Below, one piece after another: positions 6,218 to 12,919 of a stretch of DNA of 14,268 nucleotides. The position numbers and the translations under genes are program-made. The notes under the pieces were generated by a model, which did no database searches, was not told where the DNA came from, and saw only the letters and a list, made by a program, of their open reading frames with translations. Location: positions 4,739 through 19,006 of the forward strand of contig DMVN01000232.1 in assembly GCA_003476685.1 (NCBI GenBank). The letters run 5' to 3'. Positions within the stretch are counted from its first letter, which is position 1; each line of letters opens with the position of its first letter. Source of the DNA: Acidobacteriota bacterium. GTDB taxonomy: Bacteria > Acidobacteriota > Aminicenantia > Aminicenantales > Saccharicenantaceae.

Positions 6218-8572
6218 ATGAAGAAAAAGTGGCTGGCTCTGGTCATCGGACTGACCATGCTGCTGGCTGCTATTTCTTCCCGGGCTGAAATCTTCTACCC
6301 CTGGAAAAACACCTTCATCGGGGCCCTGGACCCCCGGGCCTGGCCGGGGATGGTGATGGTGGCCAGTCCCGGCTCAGCTTTTGCTTTTGCTCCCCGGGTC
6401 TACCGCCAGGACAAGCTGGCCGAGTTCCAGGATTTTTTCTATCTGGTATCGGAAGTGGGGCCCCATTCGCCCGATGGACTCTACGCCTCGATGAAATTTG
6501 ACCTCCGGCTGCCATTTAAGAAGGGTCGGGAAACTCCGGTTTTCTTAAAGCCCACCCTGGACGAGTACGTGATGCTGGTGGAATGGAGCCGGCGTGATGA
6601 ACAAACGGTCATCGGACGCTACCGTTTCCCGGTCCTGCTCAACCGGGTGGAGCTCGTTTTTTATTTTCCCTGGGATTTCCAGGGTAGTTATTTTTATCTG
6701 CCCGAGTCCGGCTACATTCATGGACAGTCGGCCACCAAAAAAAATGAACATTACCTCTGCTGGCTCAGCCTCAAACCAGAAAAAGTAGAGCCGGTGGGCA
6801 GAGAGCTCCACCTGACTTTCAGGATTAGCGGGGAAACTGAACTCCATTTTGCCGCCGGCACGGGTGAGAGCCTGGAAGCCATCAGCAACCGCATTTATCG
6901 TTATCGCAGCGGCGGAGCCATCAACGATTTCCTGGCTGAAGAGAAACTGGCCTATGCTAAAAAAAGGCTCCAGGTCAGCGGCCTGTACGCCGGGGCGGCC
7001 GAAGCCATCACTAACAACCTGTTCTGGATGTGTTTATACCAGAACGGCCACCATCGCTTTTACACCCCGGCCGGCCGGGGCTGGATTTTCCCCCGGCCTG
7101 ACGGGCAACCCGACCACTGGACCATCTTCGAGTGGGACTCATTCTTTAATTCTCTGGAGCTGGCGGTCGAGAGCCAGCGCCTGGCCAGTGACGTGGTGAG
7201 AGCGGTCCTGCAGACCCAGTTTCCCAACGGAAATATCCCCAACTGGCGGGGAAGGTTTAACGGCACTCCCGACCGCTCCCAGCCGCCGGTTGGTTCCTTC
7301 GCCGTTCTCAAACTTTTCCTGAGAAGCGGTGACCTCGAACTTCTTCAGTTTGCCTATCCTTACTTAAAAAAATGGCACCAGTTCTGGACTGAGGTTCAGC
7401 CGGACGGGCACCCGCGGCGCGACGGCAATCGCGACGGCCTTCTGGAATGGGGAAGTGACGCCCGGCTGGTAGCCGGTGAGGTGCCTCCCTGGGAAAAAGA
7501 AGCCAGCGGGAAGCAGCGGGCGATGTGGGAATCGGGCCAGGATGACCTGCCCAACTGGGATGAAGCCGGGTTCAATGAGAAAACCGGCACCCTGGAGATG
7601 AACTGCGTTGACCTGAACAGTCTCTATGCTCTCGATTCTTACTGCCTGGCCCAGCTGGCCGGGTTTCTGGGCCTGGAGGAAGACCGGAAAAAGTACCTGG
7701 AAGAATACGAAAAAATCAAGAAGTTGATGAACCTCCATCTCTGGAACGAAAAAGAAGGTTTTTACTTCGACCGCCACTGGGACGGCCGTTTCTCCAAACG
7801 AAAGGCCGCTTCTAATTTCTTTCCGCTGGTGGCCAGAATCCCCGACCAGAACCAGGCCCTGAAAATGCTGCGCCACCTGCTGAACCCGGAAGAGTTCTGG
7901 GGCGACTTCGTCCTGCCGACCATCTCCCGCGATGACCCGGCCTTTTCCGACCAGCAATACTGGCGCGGCACCATCTGGCCACCGACCAATTACCTCGTTT
8001 ACCAGGGATTGAAAGCTTACGGCTTCGACCTGGCCGCAGCCGATTTTGCCCGCAAGAGCACCGACCTGTTCCTTCGGATCTGGAAAAATTATCAGCTGTG
8101 CCCGGAAAATTTCGACTCGCGAACGGGAGAAGCCGGCGGACAGCGCTACCAGAGCTGGGGTCCGCTCTTCGCCCTGATAGGATTGGAAGAATACCTTGAT
8201 GTCACGCCCTGGGATGGGTTCAGGTTCGGGCAGTTGAAACCGGAACAGAAAGGAACCTTGAAAAGGATGTCCATCCTGGGCCGACATTATGAAGTGGAAA
8301 TGTCCGGTTCCAGAATCAGGCTCATAGAAGAGGGAAAGGAACTGTTAAGAACTAATGCTCCAGCCGTCTTCAGGCATTTTCTCTACACTGCCCGGGAAAT
8401 TGCCTTCGAGGTCAAGAGCCTGAAAAAAAACACGGTCTATGTTAACCTCGGAACCAAGCGTCAAGGACAGATCCTGCTCAACGGAAAGGAAGCGGGAAAA
8501 TTTGAAGGCAAAAGAGTGGAGGTCCAGGTGCCCGAGGGTGAACAGGGCGTGGTTATAATCATTTCCGAATAA
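6218..8572 (+). CDS. Secreted GH63-like glycoside hydrolase ((alpha/alpha)6 barrel)
   Basis: This 784-residue exported protein has a signal peptide (residues 1-23, KKK, hydrophobic core, ISSRA then EIF). A beta-rich N-terminal domain (about 24-235) precedes an (alpha/alpha)6 barrel (about 240-660) and a small beta C-terminal domain (about 665-784). Barrel motifs fit family GH63 (glucosidase I, YgjK, mannosylglycerate hydrolase) and the related GH37 trehalases: IFEWDSFF (303-310), FPNGNIPNW (335-343), DRSQPPV (352-358), LLEWGSD (408-414), WESGQDDLPNWD (437-448), VDLNSLY (464-470), YWRGTIWPPTNYLV (581-594) and CPENFDSRTGE (628-638). By analogy D442 would be the general acid and E630 the general base. 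It probably inverts alpha-glucosidic or mannosidic bonds in the periplasm or outside the cell; the substrate is unknown. No sugar transporter or regulator is next to it, so it seems to stand alone. Confidence 0.84.
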   Translation: MKKKWLALVIGLTMLLAAISSRAEIFYPWKNTFIGALDPRAWPGMVMVASPGSAFAFAPRVYRQDKLAEFQDFFYLVSEVGPHSPDGLYASMKFDLRLPFKKGRETPVFLKPTLDEYVMLVEWSRRDEQTVIGRYRFPVLLNRVELVFYFPWDFQGSYFYLPESGYIHGQSATKKNEHYLCWLSLKPEKVEPVGRELHLTFRISGETELHFAAGTGESLEAISNRIYRYRSGGAINDFLAEEKLAYAKKRLQVSGLYAGAAEAITNNLFWMCLYQNGHHRFYTPAGRGWIFPRPDGQPDHWTIFEWDSFFNSLELAVESQRLASDVVRAVLQTQFPNGNIPNWRGRFNGTPDRSQPPVGSFAVLKLFLRSGDLELLQFAYPYLKKWHQFWTEVQPDGHPRRDGNRDGLLEWGSDARLVAGEVPPWEKEASGKQRAMWESGQDDLPNWDEAGFNEKTGTLEMNCVDLNSLYALDSYCLAQLAGFLGLEEDRKKYLEEYEKIKKLMNLHLWNEKEGFYFDRHWDGRFSKRKAASNFFPLVARIPDQNQALKMLRHLLNPEEFWGDFVLPTISRDDPAFSDQQYWRGTIWPPTNYLVYQGLKAYGFDLAAADFARKSTDLFLRIWKNYQLCPENFDSRTGEAGGQRYQSWGPLFALIGLEEYLDVTPWDGFRFGQLKPEQKGTLKRMSILGRHYEVEMSGSRIRLIEEGKELLRTNAPAVFRHFLYTAREIAFEVKSLKKNTVYVNLGTKRQGQILLNGKEAGKFEGKRVEVQVPEGEQGVVIIISE

Positions 8573-8622
8573 AGGGCCTAACCTCTTAAGCCTTCAGCCT
8601 GAACGAGCCATTAGCTTTTGGC

Positions 8623-9258
8623 CTATTCCTGCAGCAACAGGACGGGGTAACCGGCGCCGGCCAACTTCCGGGCCAGTTCCCTGGCTTCGGCTTCCGAGGC
8701 AGCCTTCAGGCGTACCCGGTGGAAGGTTTGCTGACCGTATTGAAAAGCTGAAATATAGACGCCAGGAAAATCTTTTTTCAATTTCTCGTAAAGAGCCCTG
8801 GCATTTTCCGGGACGACAAAGGAGCCCACCTGGAGGATATAACCGGACGGCTGACTGCGAGGTGCGGGTTGAGAACCAACCACTTCCAGCCTGACCCGGG
8901 CTGTTCCCGGCCCCACCATGTCCAGCATCCGGGCGGCGGCGTAGGACAGGTCAATAATCCGACCCTTGACGAACGGGCCGCGGTCGTTAATCCTGACCGT
9001 CACCTGGCGTCCATTATCCAGGTTGGTCACCAGAACTATGGTGCCGAAAGGCAGAGCGGGGTGGGCTGCGGTCAGGTCATTCTGGTCAAAAATCTCCCGG
9101 CTGGAAGTAGGGCGCCCGTGAAATTCAGGCCCGTACCAGGAAGCCAGGCCGGTTTCCACATAACTGGACGAATCAGGGCTGATTACGGGCCTGGATGGGC
9201 GGCAGGCATTGAGAAGCGCGAGCAGAGTCATCAGCAAAATAAGCGGCAGCTTTTTCAT
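8623..9258 (-). CDS. rlpA: Septal ring lytic transglycosylase-like lipoprotein RlpA (DPBB + SPOR)
   Basis: This 211-residue lipoprotein has a signal peptide with lipobox LNAC, making C19 the lipidated residue. It is followed by a double-psi beta-barrel (about 36-126) and a C-terminal SPOR domain (about 138-211, GYILQVGSF onward), which binds peptidoglycan stripped of stem peptides at division sites. RlpA of Pseudomonas cleaves such naked glycan. The barrel holds [15 protein letters not shown] (37-51), E55, H66 in [11 protein letters not shown] and D92 in [17 protein letters not shown], which correspond to the Glu/His/Asp set important for that activity. The ATG at 9258 is chosen because the lipoprotein signal starts there; a longer frame from 9360 would put 34 odd residues in front of it and cross the promoter. 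There is no Shine-Dalgarno; the -10 box ends 7 bases upstream. A lipobox implies an outer-membrane lipoprotein in a diderm cell. Confidence 0.95.
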   Translation of the reverse strand: MKKLPLILLMTLLALLNACRPSRPVISPDSSSYVETGLASWYGPEFHGRPTSSREIFDQNDLTAAHPALPFGTIVLVTNLDNGRQVTVRINDRGPFVKGRIIDLSYAAARMLDMVGPGTARVRLEVVGSQPAPRSQPSGYILQVGSFVVPENARALYEKLKKDFPGVYISAFQYGQQTFHRVRLKAASEAEARELARKLAGAGYPVLLLQE

Positions 9259-9265
9259 CGGTTTT

Positions 9266-9294
9266 ATTTTGCCAGCATCAGCCCGGAAATTCAA
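9266..9294 (-). promoter_or_regulatory. Promoter of rlpA, abutting its ATG
   Basis: On the minus strand TTGAAT (9294-9289), a 17-base spacer and CAAAAT (9271-9266) lie 7 bases before the rlpA ATG. Transcription is predicted to start at the start codon. Confidence 0.45.
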
Positions 9295-9299
9295 ATTGA

Positions 9300-9329
9300 T
9301 TGACAACCCGGCCGAAATCAATAGACAAT
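9300..9329 (+). promoter_or_regulatory. Promoter of the LOG-family gene
   Basis: A perfect TTGACA (9300-9305) is followed after 18 bases by GACAAT (9324-9329). It is back to back with the rlpA promoter, whose -35 box ends 5 bases away, so the two may compete. The leader to the ATG at 9374 would be about 38 bases. Confidence 0.4.
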
Positions 9330-9362
9330 TAGAAAAGTTGATGAAAAAATATAAAAGCAAGC

Positions 9363-9367
9363 AGGAG
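9363..9367 (+). promoter_or_regulatory. Ribosome binding site that fixes the LOG-family start
   Basis: AGGAG, continued by AGG, lies 6 bases before the ATG at 9374. The other in-frame ATGs, at 9341 and 9209, have no such site, and 9209 would overlap the start of rlpA. Confidence 0.7.
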
Positions 9368-9373
9368 AGGCGA

Positions 9374-10120
9374 ATGAAGAAAATCGAACCCAGGAAGCTG
9401 GAACTACCGGAATCTCCCTACCGGGACCTGGAATTTCTGGAATCGCTTGAAGGCCGGACGCTGAGAATCCTCAGTGAATACGTCTGGCCCATGGCCAGGT
9501 TGGAAAAGCTCAAGGTGGAAAGCACCATTCTCTTTCTGGGCTCGGCCAAAGCCAGCCCGGCCAGTTCTAATTCCATCCTTAATAAATATTACTGGGAAGC
9601 GGAAGAGCTGGCATTTAGAATAACCAAGTGGGGAATGAACCTCAAGCCCAGGGGCAGAAAATACGTGGTCTGTACCGGCGGCGGGCCGGGCATCATGGAA
9701 GCGGCCAACAGGGGAGCCACCCGGGCCGGGGGAAAGAGCATCGGCATGAATATTTCACTTCCCCAGCCCCAGCTGCCCAATCCCTACATCACACCGGAAT
9801 TGAGCTTCACCTTCCACTATTTCTTCATGAGAAAATTCTGGCTGCTTTATAAAGCCAGGGCAGTAATAGCTTTTCCCGGGGGGTTTGGCACCCTGGATGA
9901 ATTTTTTGAAATCATTACCCTGCTGCAAACCGGAAAGGTTTCCAGAAAAGAAGTGCTGTTGATTCTTTATGGTAAGGATTACTGGGACCGGGTGCTCAAC
10001 TTCCGGACCCTGGTCGAGTGCGGAGCCATCACCGAAGACGATGTCAGGCTGTTTTCAGTTTTTTCTTCCCCAATCGAAACCTTTAATTTTCTGAAAAAAT
10101 GCTTGCCGGCTATGGATTAG
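9374..10120 (+). CDS. LOG family protein (putative nucleoside 5'-monophosphate phosphoribohydrolase)
   Basis: This 248-residue Rossmann-fold protein belongs to the LOG/TIGR00730 family. Its members remove the base from nucleoside monophosphates (cytokinin activation in plants, AMP/IMP/GMP hydrolysis in bacteria). Numbering from the 9374 ATG, it shows LFLGSAKA (53-60), [15 protein letters not shown] (101-115), [11 protein letters not shown] (120-130), [10 protein letters not shown] (152-161) and the hallmark [12 protein letters not shown] (168-179), whose Arg and Glu residues form the active site in the family. It has a longer N-terminal helix region (about 45 residues) than the 190-residue minimal LOG proteins, so it is closer to the longer bacterial subgroup. 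It has no signal peptide and should be cytosolic. The stop interlocks with that of the VanZ gene on the other strand. The substrate is unassigned. Confidence 0.92.
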   Translation: MKKIEPRKLELPESPYRDLEFLESLEGRTLRILSEYVWPMARLEKLKVESTILFLGSAKASPASSNSILNKYYWEAEELAFRITKWGMNLKPRGRKYVVCTGGGPGIMEAANRGATRAGGKSIGMNISLPQPQLPNPYITPELSFTFHYFFMRKFWLLYKARAVIAFPGGFGTLDEFFEIITLLQTGKVSRKEVLLILYGKDYWDRVLNFRTLVECGAITEDDVRLFSVFSSPIETFNFLKKCLPAMD

Positions 10121-10518
10121 GAAGCCGGGCTCCGGTCGCCGGCGCTTCGCTGTTCTTTTTTTAAGTAAAGCAGCCAGAAAATCGCCAGGCCGACGATGAC
10201 CCCGATGATGTCAGCCAGCCAGTCTTTCCAGTCGCACTGCCTCCCGGGAACCAGACTCTGATGGAGTTCGTCCACCGCCCCGATAAAAAACCCGGTCATG
10301 GCCGTGAGGTAGGCTCTGAGGAAAGGCTGTTCCGGCAGGTTATAAAAAAAGCCCAGGGCTAGCAGGAAACCAAGGACTACAAACTCCAGCCCATGAGCTC
10401 CCTTATCCCAGAACAACATCCCGAACTTCAGCTTCAAGCTATGGCCGGATAGAAAAAATATCAAACCGCAGTAGAGAAGAGCCGGGGTGAAATACAGCCA
10501 CTTCTTATCAATCTTCAT
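10117..10518 (-). CDS. VanZ family membrane protein
   Basis: This 133-residue integral membrane protein has four predicted helices (about 7-24, 44-61, 67-84 and 101-119) and a basic, cytosolic-looking tail. VanZ-family signatures are DKGAHGLEF (38-46), VDELHQSLVPGR (82-93), DWKDWLADIIGVIVG (96-110). Teicoplanin resistance protein VanZ founded the family, but most chromosomal members have no known role and no resistance should be inferred; no vanHAX-type genes are nearby. The ATG at 10518 is followed at once by a basic residue and a helix, as expected. Upstream GAAAG and AAGGAAAGG form only a weak ribosome site. It is divergent from purO and convergent with the LOG-family gene, with a 4-base overlap at the stops. 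Confidence 0.92.
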   Translation of the reverse strand: MKIDKKWLYFTPALLYCGLIFFLSGHSLKLKFGMLFWDKGAHGLEFVVLGFLLALGFFYNLPEQPFLRAYLTAMTGFFIGAVDELHQSLVPGRQCDWKDWLADIIGVIVGLAIFWLLYLKKEQRSAGDRSPAS

Positions 10519-10547
10519 ATCTTTCAGGCCTTTCCTTATTAAGTGCT

Positions 10548-10575
10548 ATTTTACCAGCAACCAGAATTAAAACAA
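10548..10575 (-). promoter_or_regulatory. Possible promoter of the VanZ gene
   Basis: On the minus strand TTGTTT (10575-10570), a 16-base spacer and TAAAAT (10553-10548) precede the ATG by 29 bases. The -35 box is weak. Confidence 0.3.
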
Positions 10576-10597
10576 GGGCCCGGGGCGGCTGCTTTTC

Positions 10598-10626
10598 TTG
10601 ACTATTGAAATGGGGTATGATATCAA
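10598..10626 (+). promoter_or_regulatory. Promoter of the purO-purH cluster
   Basis: TTGACT (10598-10603), a 17-base spacer and TATCAA (10621-10626) preceded by TGA (extended -10) predict a start near 10633. That leaves a leader of about 8 bases before the ATG at 10641 and excludes the in-frame ATGs at 10605 and 10617, which would lie inside the promoter. Confidence 0.55.
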
Positions 10627-10640
10627 ACAAGGGAAAAATA

Positions 10641-11372
10641 ATGGAAAAACAAACTACCTACCTCAGCGGTCTGGAGTATCCTGGCAGGTTCATCCTGGCC
10701 GGACAGTTCAAGTCCGGGGATGAGGTCTGCCTGGTTTATGGTCTGACCGGTCGCTCTCCGGCCAGTCAGGCCAGGCGCCTGGTTAAGAAAGAAAACGGTA
10801 TCTGGGTTGAACCCACCGACCCCGAACTCATCCTGAGGGGCAAACCTGAGCTGCTGATTTACCCGGCCATCATGTATTCTTCGGCCGGCATCGTCGTTTC
10901 CAACGGCAAGCACACTAATGAAATCATGGGGACCCTGGAGACTGTACGGCCACCGGTCGTGGCCCTGGCCCGAGCCTTGAGAGAATGGAAATACGAGCCG
11001 GATGAACCGATTTATACACCCCGTATCAGCCTGGCTTTTGCCGGCGGTTTCAACCTGGCCATGAGCGTCATCAGGCGGGGAGAGTTCGGCTCGGTTATCA
11101 GGAATTATTTCGAACTGCCCCTCGTTCCGGGCAAAGGCTGGTTGATTATGACCTACATGGGCATCAATGTCGACCCGCTGCCCTCGTTCTTCGGCGAGCC
11201 CATTTCCCTGGAGATGGTGGGCCAGACAGCCGAAGAAGTGGCCCAGGGAGTTTATGCTTCCCTGGCTCCGGCTCCGGGCAAACCCGACTTCAGGGTAGCC
11301 GTGGCCAGCCTCAGGACTTCAGCTGATAGCCAGATTCAAGAAATCAAAATTATAAACAGGAATGAAGGATAG
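10641..11372 (+). CDS. purO: IMP cyclohydrolase, PurO type
   Basis: This 243-residue protein resembles the IMP cyclohydrolase family first known from archaea (PurO) and also found in some anaerobic bacteria. It closes FAICAR to IMP, the last step of purine synthesis. Visible family features are YPGRFILAG (13-21), VYGLTGRSPASQARR (32-46), GIVVSNGKHTNEI (83-95), YEPDEPIYTPRISLAF (118-133). It is unrelated in fold to the cyclohydrolase half of ordinary PurH. The next gene encodes the missing formyltransferase half, which strongly supports the assignment. The start at 10641 follows GGGA by 6 bases and lies just downstream of a good promoter. Its TAG stop lies 4 bases before the purH ATG and overlaps that gene's ribosome site, suggesting translational coupling. 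It is cytosolic. Confidence 0.92.
   Translation: MEKQTTYLSGLEYPGRFILAGQFKSGDEVCLVYGLTGRSPASQARRLVKKENGIWVEPTDPELILRGKPELLIYPAIMYSSAGIVVSNGKHTNEIMGTLETVRPPVVALARALREWKYEPDEPIYTPRISLAFAGGFNLAMSVIRRGEFGSVIRNYFELPLVPGKGWLIMTYMGINVDPLPSFFGEPISLEMVGQTAEEVAQGVYASLAPAPGKPDFRVAVASLRTSADSQIQEIKIINRNEG
11365..11369 (+). promoter_or_regulatory. Ribosome binding site that fixes the purH start
   Basis: AAGGA lies 7 bases before the ATG at 11377. It sits inside the last codons of purO. An alternative in-frame ATG at 11362 has AGGA directly against it, which is too close. Confidence 0.6.
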
Positions 11373-11376
11373 AATC

Positions 11377-12459
11377 ATGGACACCAAAGACCAGAGAACC
11401 GCCAGGACTCAGTACCAGACGAAAGTCAGCGAGGATTTTCCTCCCTCCCTGACCTTGGGTAACACCAGGTTTATCAAGAAGATTTCCATGCGCTATGGAG
11501 AAAATCCCGGCTACCCGGCCGCCTTCTACCAGGAAGAAGGGGCTTCCGGCCCTAACATGGCCACGCTGGAGGTGTTGCAGGAAGGGACCAAAGGCTTGAG
11601 CTACATCAACGTCGGCGACATGGACCTCGGCCAGCGCCTGGTTAAGAAGCTGACCGAAGTCTTTCCCGGGAAAGCTGTGGCTGTCATCATCAAGCACGAG
11701 ATGCCGAGCGGAGTAGCTCTGGCTGAAAGCGGACTGGAAACCTTTCAGAAAGCCTGGCAGACCGACCCCCTGTCCAATTTTGGCAGCGTCGATGTTTTTA
11801 ATTTCCGGGTGGAAGAAGACCTGGCCCGGTTGCTGGTAGAAAGCCCCAGGAACATCGAAGTGGTCTATGCTCCCGATTACAGCCCCGAAGCCCTGGCCGT
11901 CCTGGCCACCAGGAAAGTTCTGCGGGTGGTGCGCATGGGTGCCCCGCTGGACCAGCCCTCGGTGGACAACGGGCTGGAAATAAAGAGAGTGGCTGGCGGC
12001 TTGCTGGTGCAACAGCGGTTCAATTCGCGGATTGTTTCGCCTGAATTCATCGATGTCGTATCCCAAAAGAAACCAGACCAAAGCCAGCTCCGGGCCGCCT
12101 TGCTCTGCTGGAGCGTGGCCTGCTTTACCAGGTCTAACGCTATTGTTATTGGAACGGAAGATAAAATCCATGGCATCGGCTCCGGTCAGCGCAGCCGGGT
12201 CGATGCGGCCGAGGACGCCATCCGTCTTTCCCACCGGGGCTACGGGCCTGTGGGATGCGTCATGGCTTCCGACGCCTTCATGCCCTTCCCGGACGTGGTC
12301 GAACTGGCCGCTAAGAACGGGATTACAGGAATCATCTACCCGCTGGGTTCGGTCAAAGACCAGGAAGTCATCGCCAGGGCGGATGAACTGGGCCTGGTGA
12401 TGATGGTCACCCGGAAACCCGGGGAGGTGGATTGCGAAAGATGCTTCCTGCATCGCTAA
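11377..12459 (+). CDS. purH: AICAR formyltransferase, stand-alone (PurH C-terminal domain only)
   Basis: This 360-residue enzyme transfers the formyl group of 10-formyl-tetrahydrofolate to AICAR, giving FAICAR for PurO. It covers only the AICARFT half of normal PurH; the N-terminal MGS-like cyclohydrolase domain is absent and no trace of it lies upstream. Motifs are MRYGENPGYPAAFY (38-51), the catalytic K106-H107 in IIKHEMPSGVA, TDPLSNFGS (129-137), YAPDYSPEAL (164-173), ALLCWSVACFTRSNAIV (241-257), GIGSGQRSRVDAAEDA (266-281), ASDAFMPFPD (297-306), IIYPLGSVKD (319-328) and the C-terminal ERCFLHR. Where fused PurH usually has FGGIVA, this has FGSVDV, as I recall for the short clostridial-type forms. 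It is cytosolic. It follows purO with 4 bases between stop and start and is followed 34 bases later by the phosphoesterase gene. Confidence 0.96.
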   Translation: MDTKDQRTARTQYQTKVSEDFPPSLTLGNTRFIKKISMRYGENPGYPAAFYQEEGASGPNMATLEVLQEGTKGLSYINVGDMDLGQRLVKKLTEVFPGKAVAVIIKHEMPSGVALAESGLETFQKAWQTDPLSNFGSVDVFNFRVEEDLARLLVESPRNIEVVYAPDYSPEALAVLATRKVLRVVRMGAPLDQPSVDNGLEIKRVAGGLLVQQRFNSRIVSPEFIDVVSQKKPDQSQLRAALLCWSVACFTRSNAIVIGTEDKIHGIGSGQRSRVDAAEDAIRLSHRGYGPVGCVMASDAFMPFPDVVELAAKNGITGIIYPLGSVKDQEVIARADELGLVMMVTRKPGEVDCERCFLHR

Positions 12460-12493
12460 TCGAACTAAAAGGAAACCTGTTCTGATTGCCTCC

Positions 12494-12916
12494 GTGAACC
12501 GGCCCCGAAAAAAGAAAACAGAATTTATTTATGTCATCCAGAAACATCTGGCTTCCCATCTGCACTATGACCTGCGGCTAGAAGAAGATGGTGTTCTGAA
12601 AAGCTGGGCTTTACCCAAGGAGCCCCCCGAGACCCCCGGGCCAAAAAGGCTGGCCGTGGAGGTAGAAGACCATCCCCTGGGCTACGAGAATTTTGAGGGA
12701 ACGATTGCCGAGGGTGAATACGGAGCGGGGAAGGTTGAAATCTGGGATAAAGGGACCTATCAGCTTCTTACGGCTAGCGACAACCTTAAAGAGGTATTGA
12801 TCAAAGGTCAAAAGTTGCATGGCGTTTATACCCTGGTCCGGATTAGAAACCGGGAGAAGGGTCAGAAAAATCTCTGGTTATTTTTCAAAAACAAGAATCA
12901 GGAAAAAGCCGGGTAA
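12494..12916 (+). CDS. Stand-alone 3'-phosphoesterase (LigD N-terminal PE domain)
   Basis: This 140-residue protein is a free version of the phosphoesterase domain that begins many LigD proteins of bacterial non-homologous end joining. The domain trims 3'-ribonucleotides and 3'-phosphates at DNA ends using Mn. Its active site is complete: H18, H24, D26 and R28 in VIQKHLASHLHYDLRLE, then H60 and Y64 in VEDHPLGYENFEG. They align, with a constant offset of 24, with H42, H48, D50, R52, H84 and Y88 that I recall for Pseudomonas LigD. Also seen are LKSWALPKEPP (35-45), IAEGEYGAGKVEIWD (71-85) and WLFFK near the end. No polymerase or ligase domain or Ku gene is in the window. The start is a GTG at 12494, with AAGGA 20 bases upstream and no closer ribosome site; a CTG or ATT start a few codons earlier is possible. 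Three bases separate its stop from the next ATG. Confidence 0.92.
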   Translation: MNRPRKKKTEFIYVIQKHLASHLHYDLRLEEDGVLKSWALPKEPPETPGPKRLAVEVEDHPLGYENFEGTIAEGEYGAGKVEIWDKGTYQLLTASDNLKEVLIKGQKLHGVYTLVRIRNREKGQKNLWLFFKNKNQEKAG

Positions 12917-12919
12917 CAC

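Noticed and set aside
7364..8287. Long open frame (307 codons) on the minus strand inside the GH63-like gene.
   Set aside because: It lies wholly opposite the catalytic barrel of a well-supported gene and shows no family motif; antisense shadow.
8573..8622. Possible terminator between the convergent GH63-like and rlpA genes.
   Set aside because: Only 4-bp stems (for example TTCA/TGAA and GCCA/TGGC) are present and no T-run follows on either strand.
8623..9360. Longer rlpA starting at 9360.
   Set aside because: It would place 34 unrelated residues before a clean lipoprotein signal, run through the predicted rlpA promoter and overlap the LOG promoter; the ATG at 9258 is better.
9209..10120. 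Longer LOG-family gene starting at 9209 or 9341.
   Set aside because: Start 9209 overlaps the first codons of rlpA and its extra residues resemble nothing. Start 9341 has no ribosome site, whereas 9374 has AGGAG at ideal spacing.
10117..10518. Glycopeptide resistance gene reading of the VanZ-family protein.
   Set aside because: No vanHAX-type or regulatory genes are nearby; chromosomal VanZ-family proteins are common and mostly not linked to resistance.
10605..10640. PurO start at 10605 (12 extra residues).
   Set aside because: This ATG lies between the -35 and -10 boxes of the predicted promoter, upstream of the expected transcript start.
11350..12453. Long open frame (367 codons) on the minus strand opposite purH.
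   Set aside because: purH on the plus strand is an unmistakable conserved protein. The antisense translation has no recognisable motif, no ribosome site, and arises from the GC-biased third codon positions.
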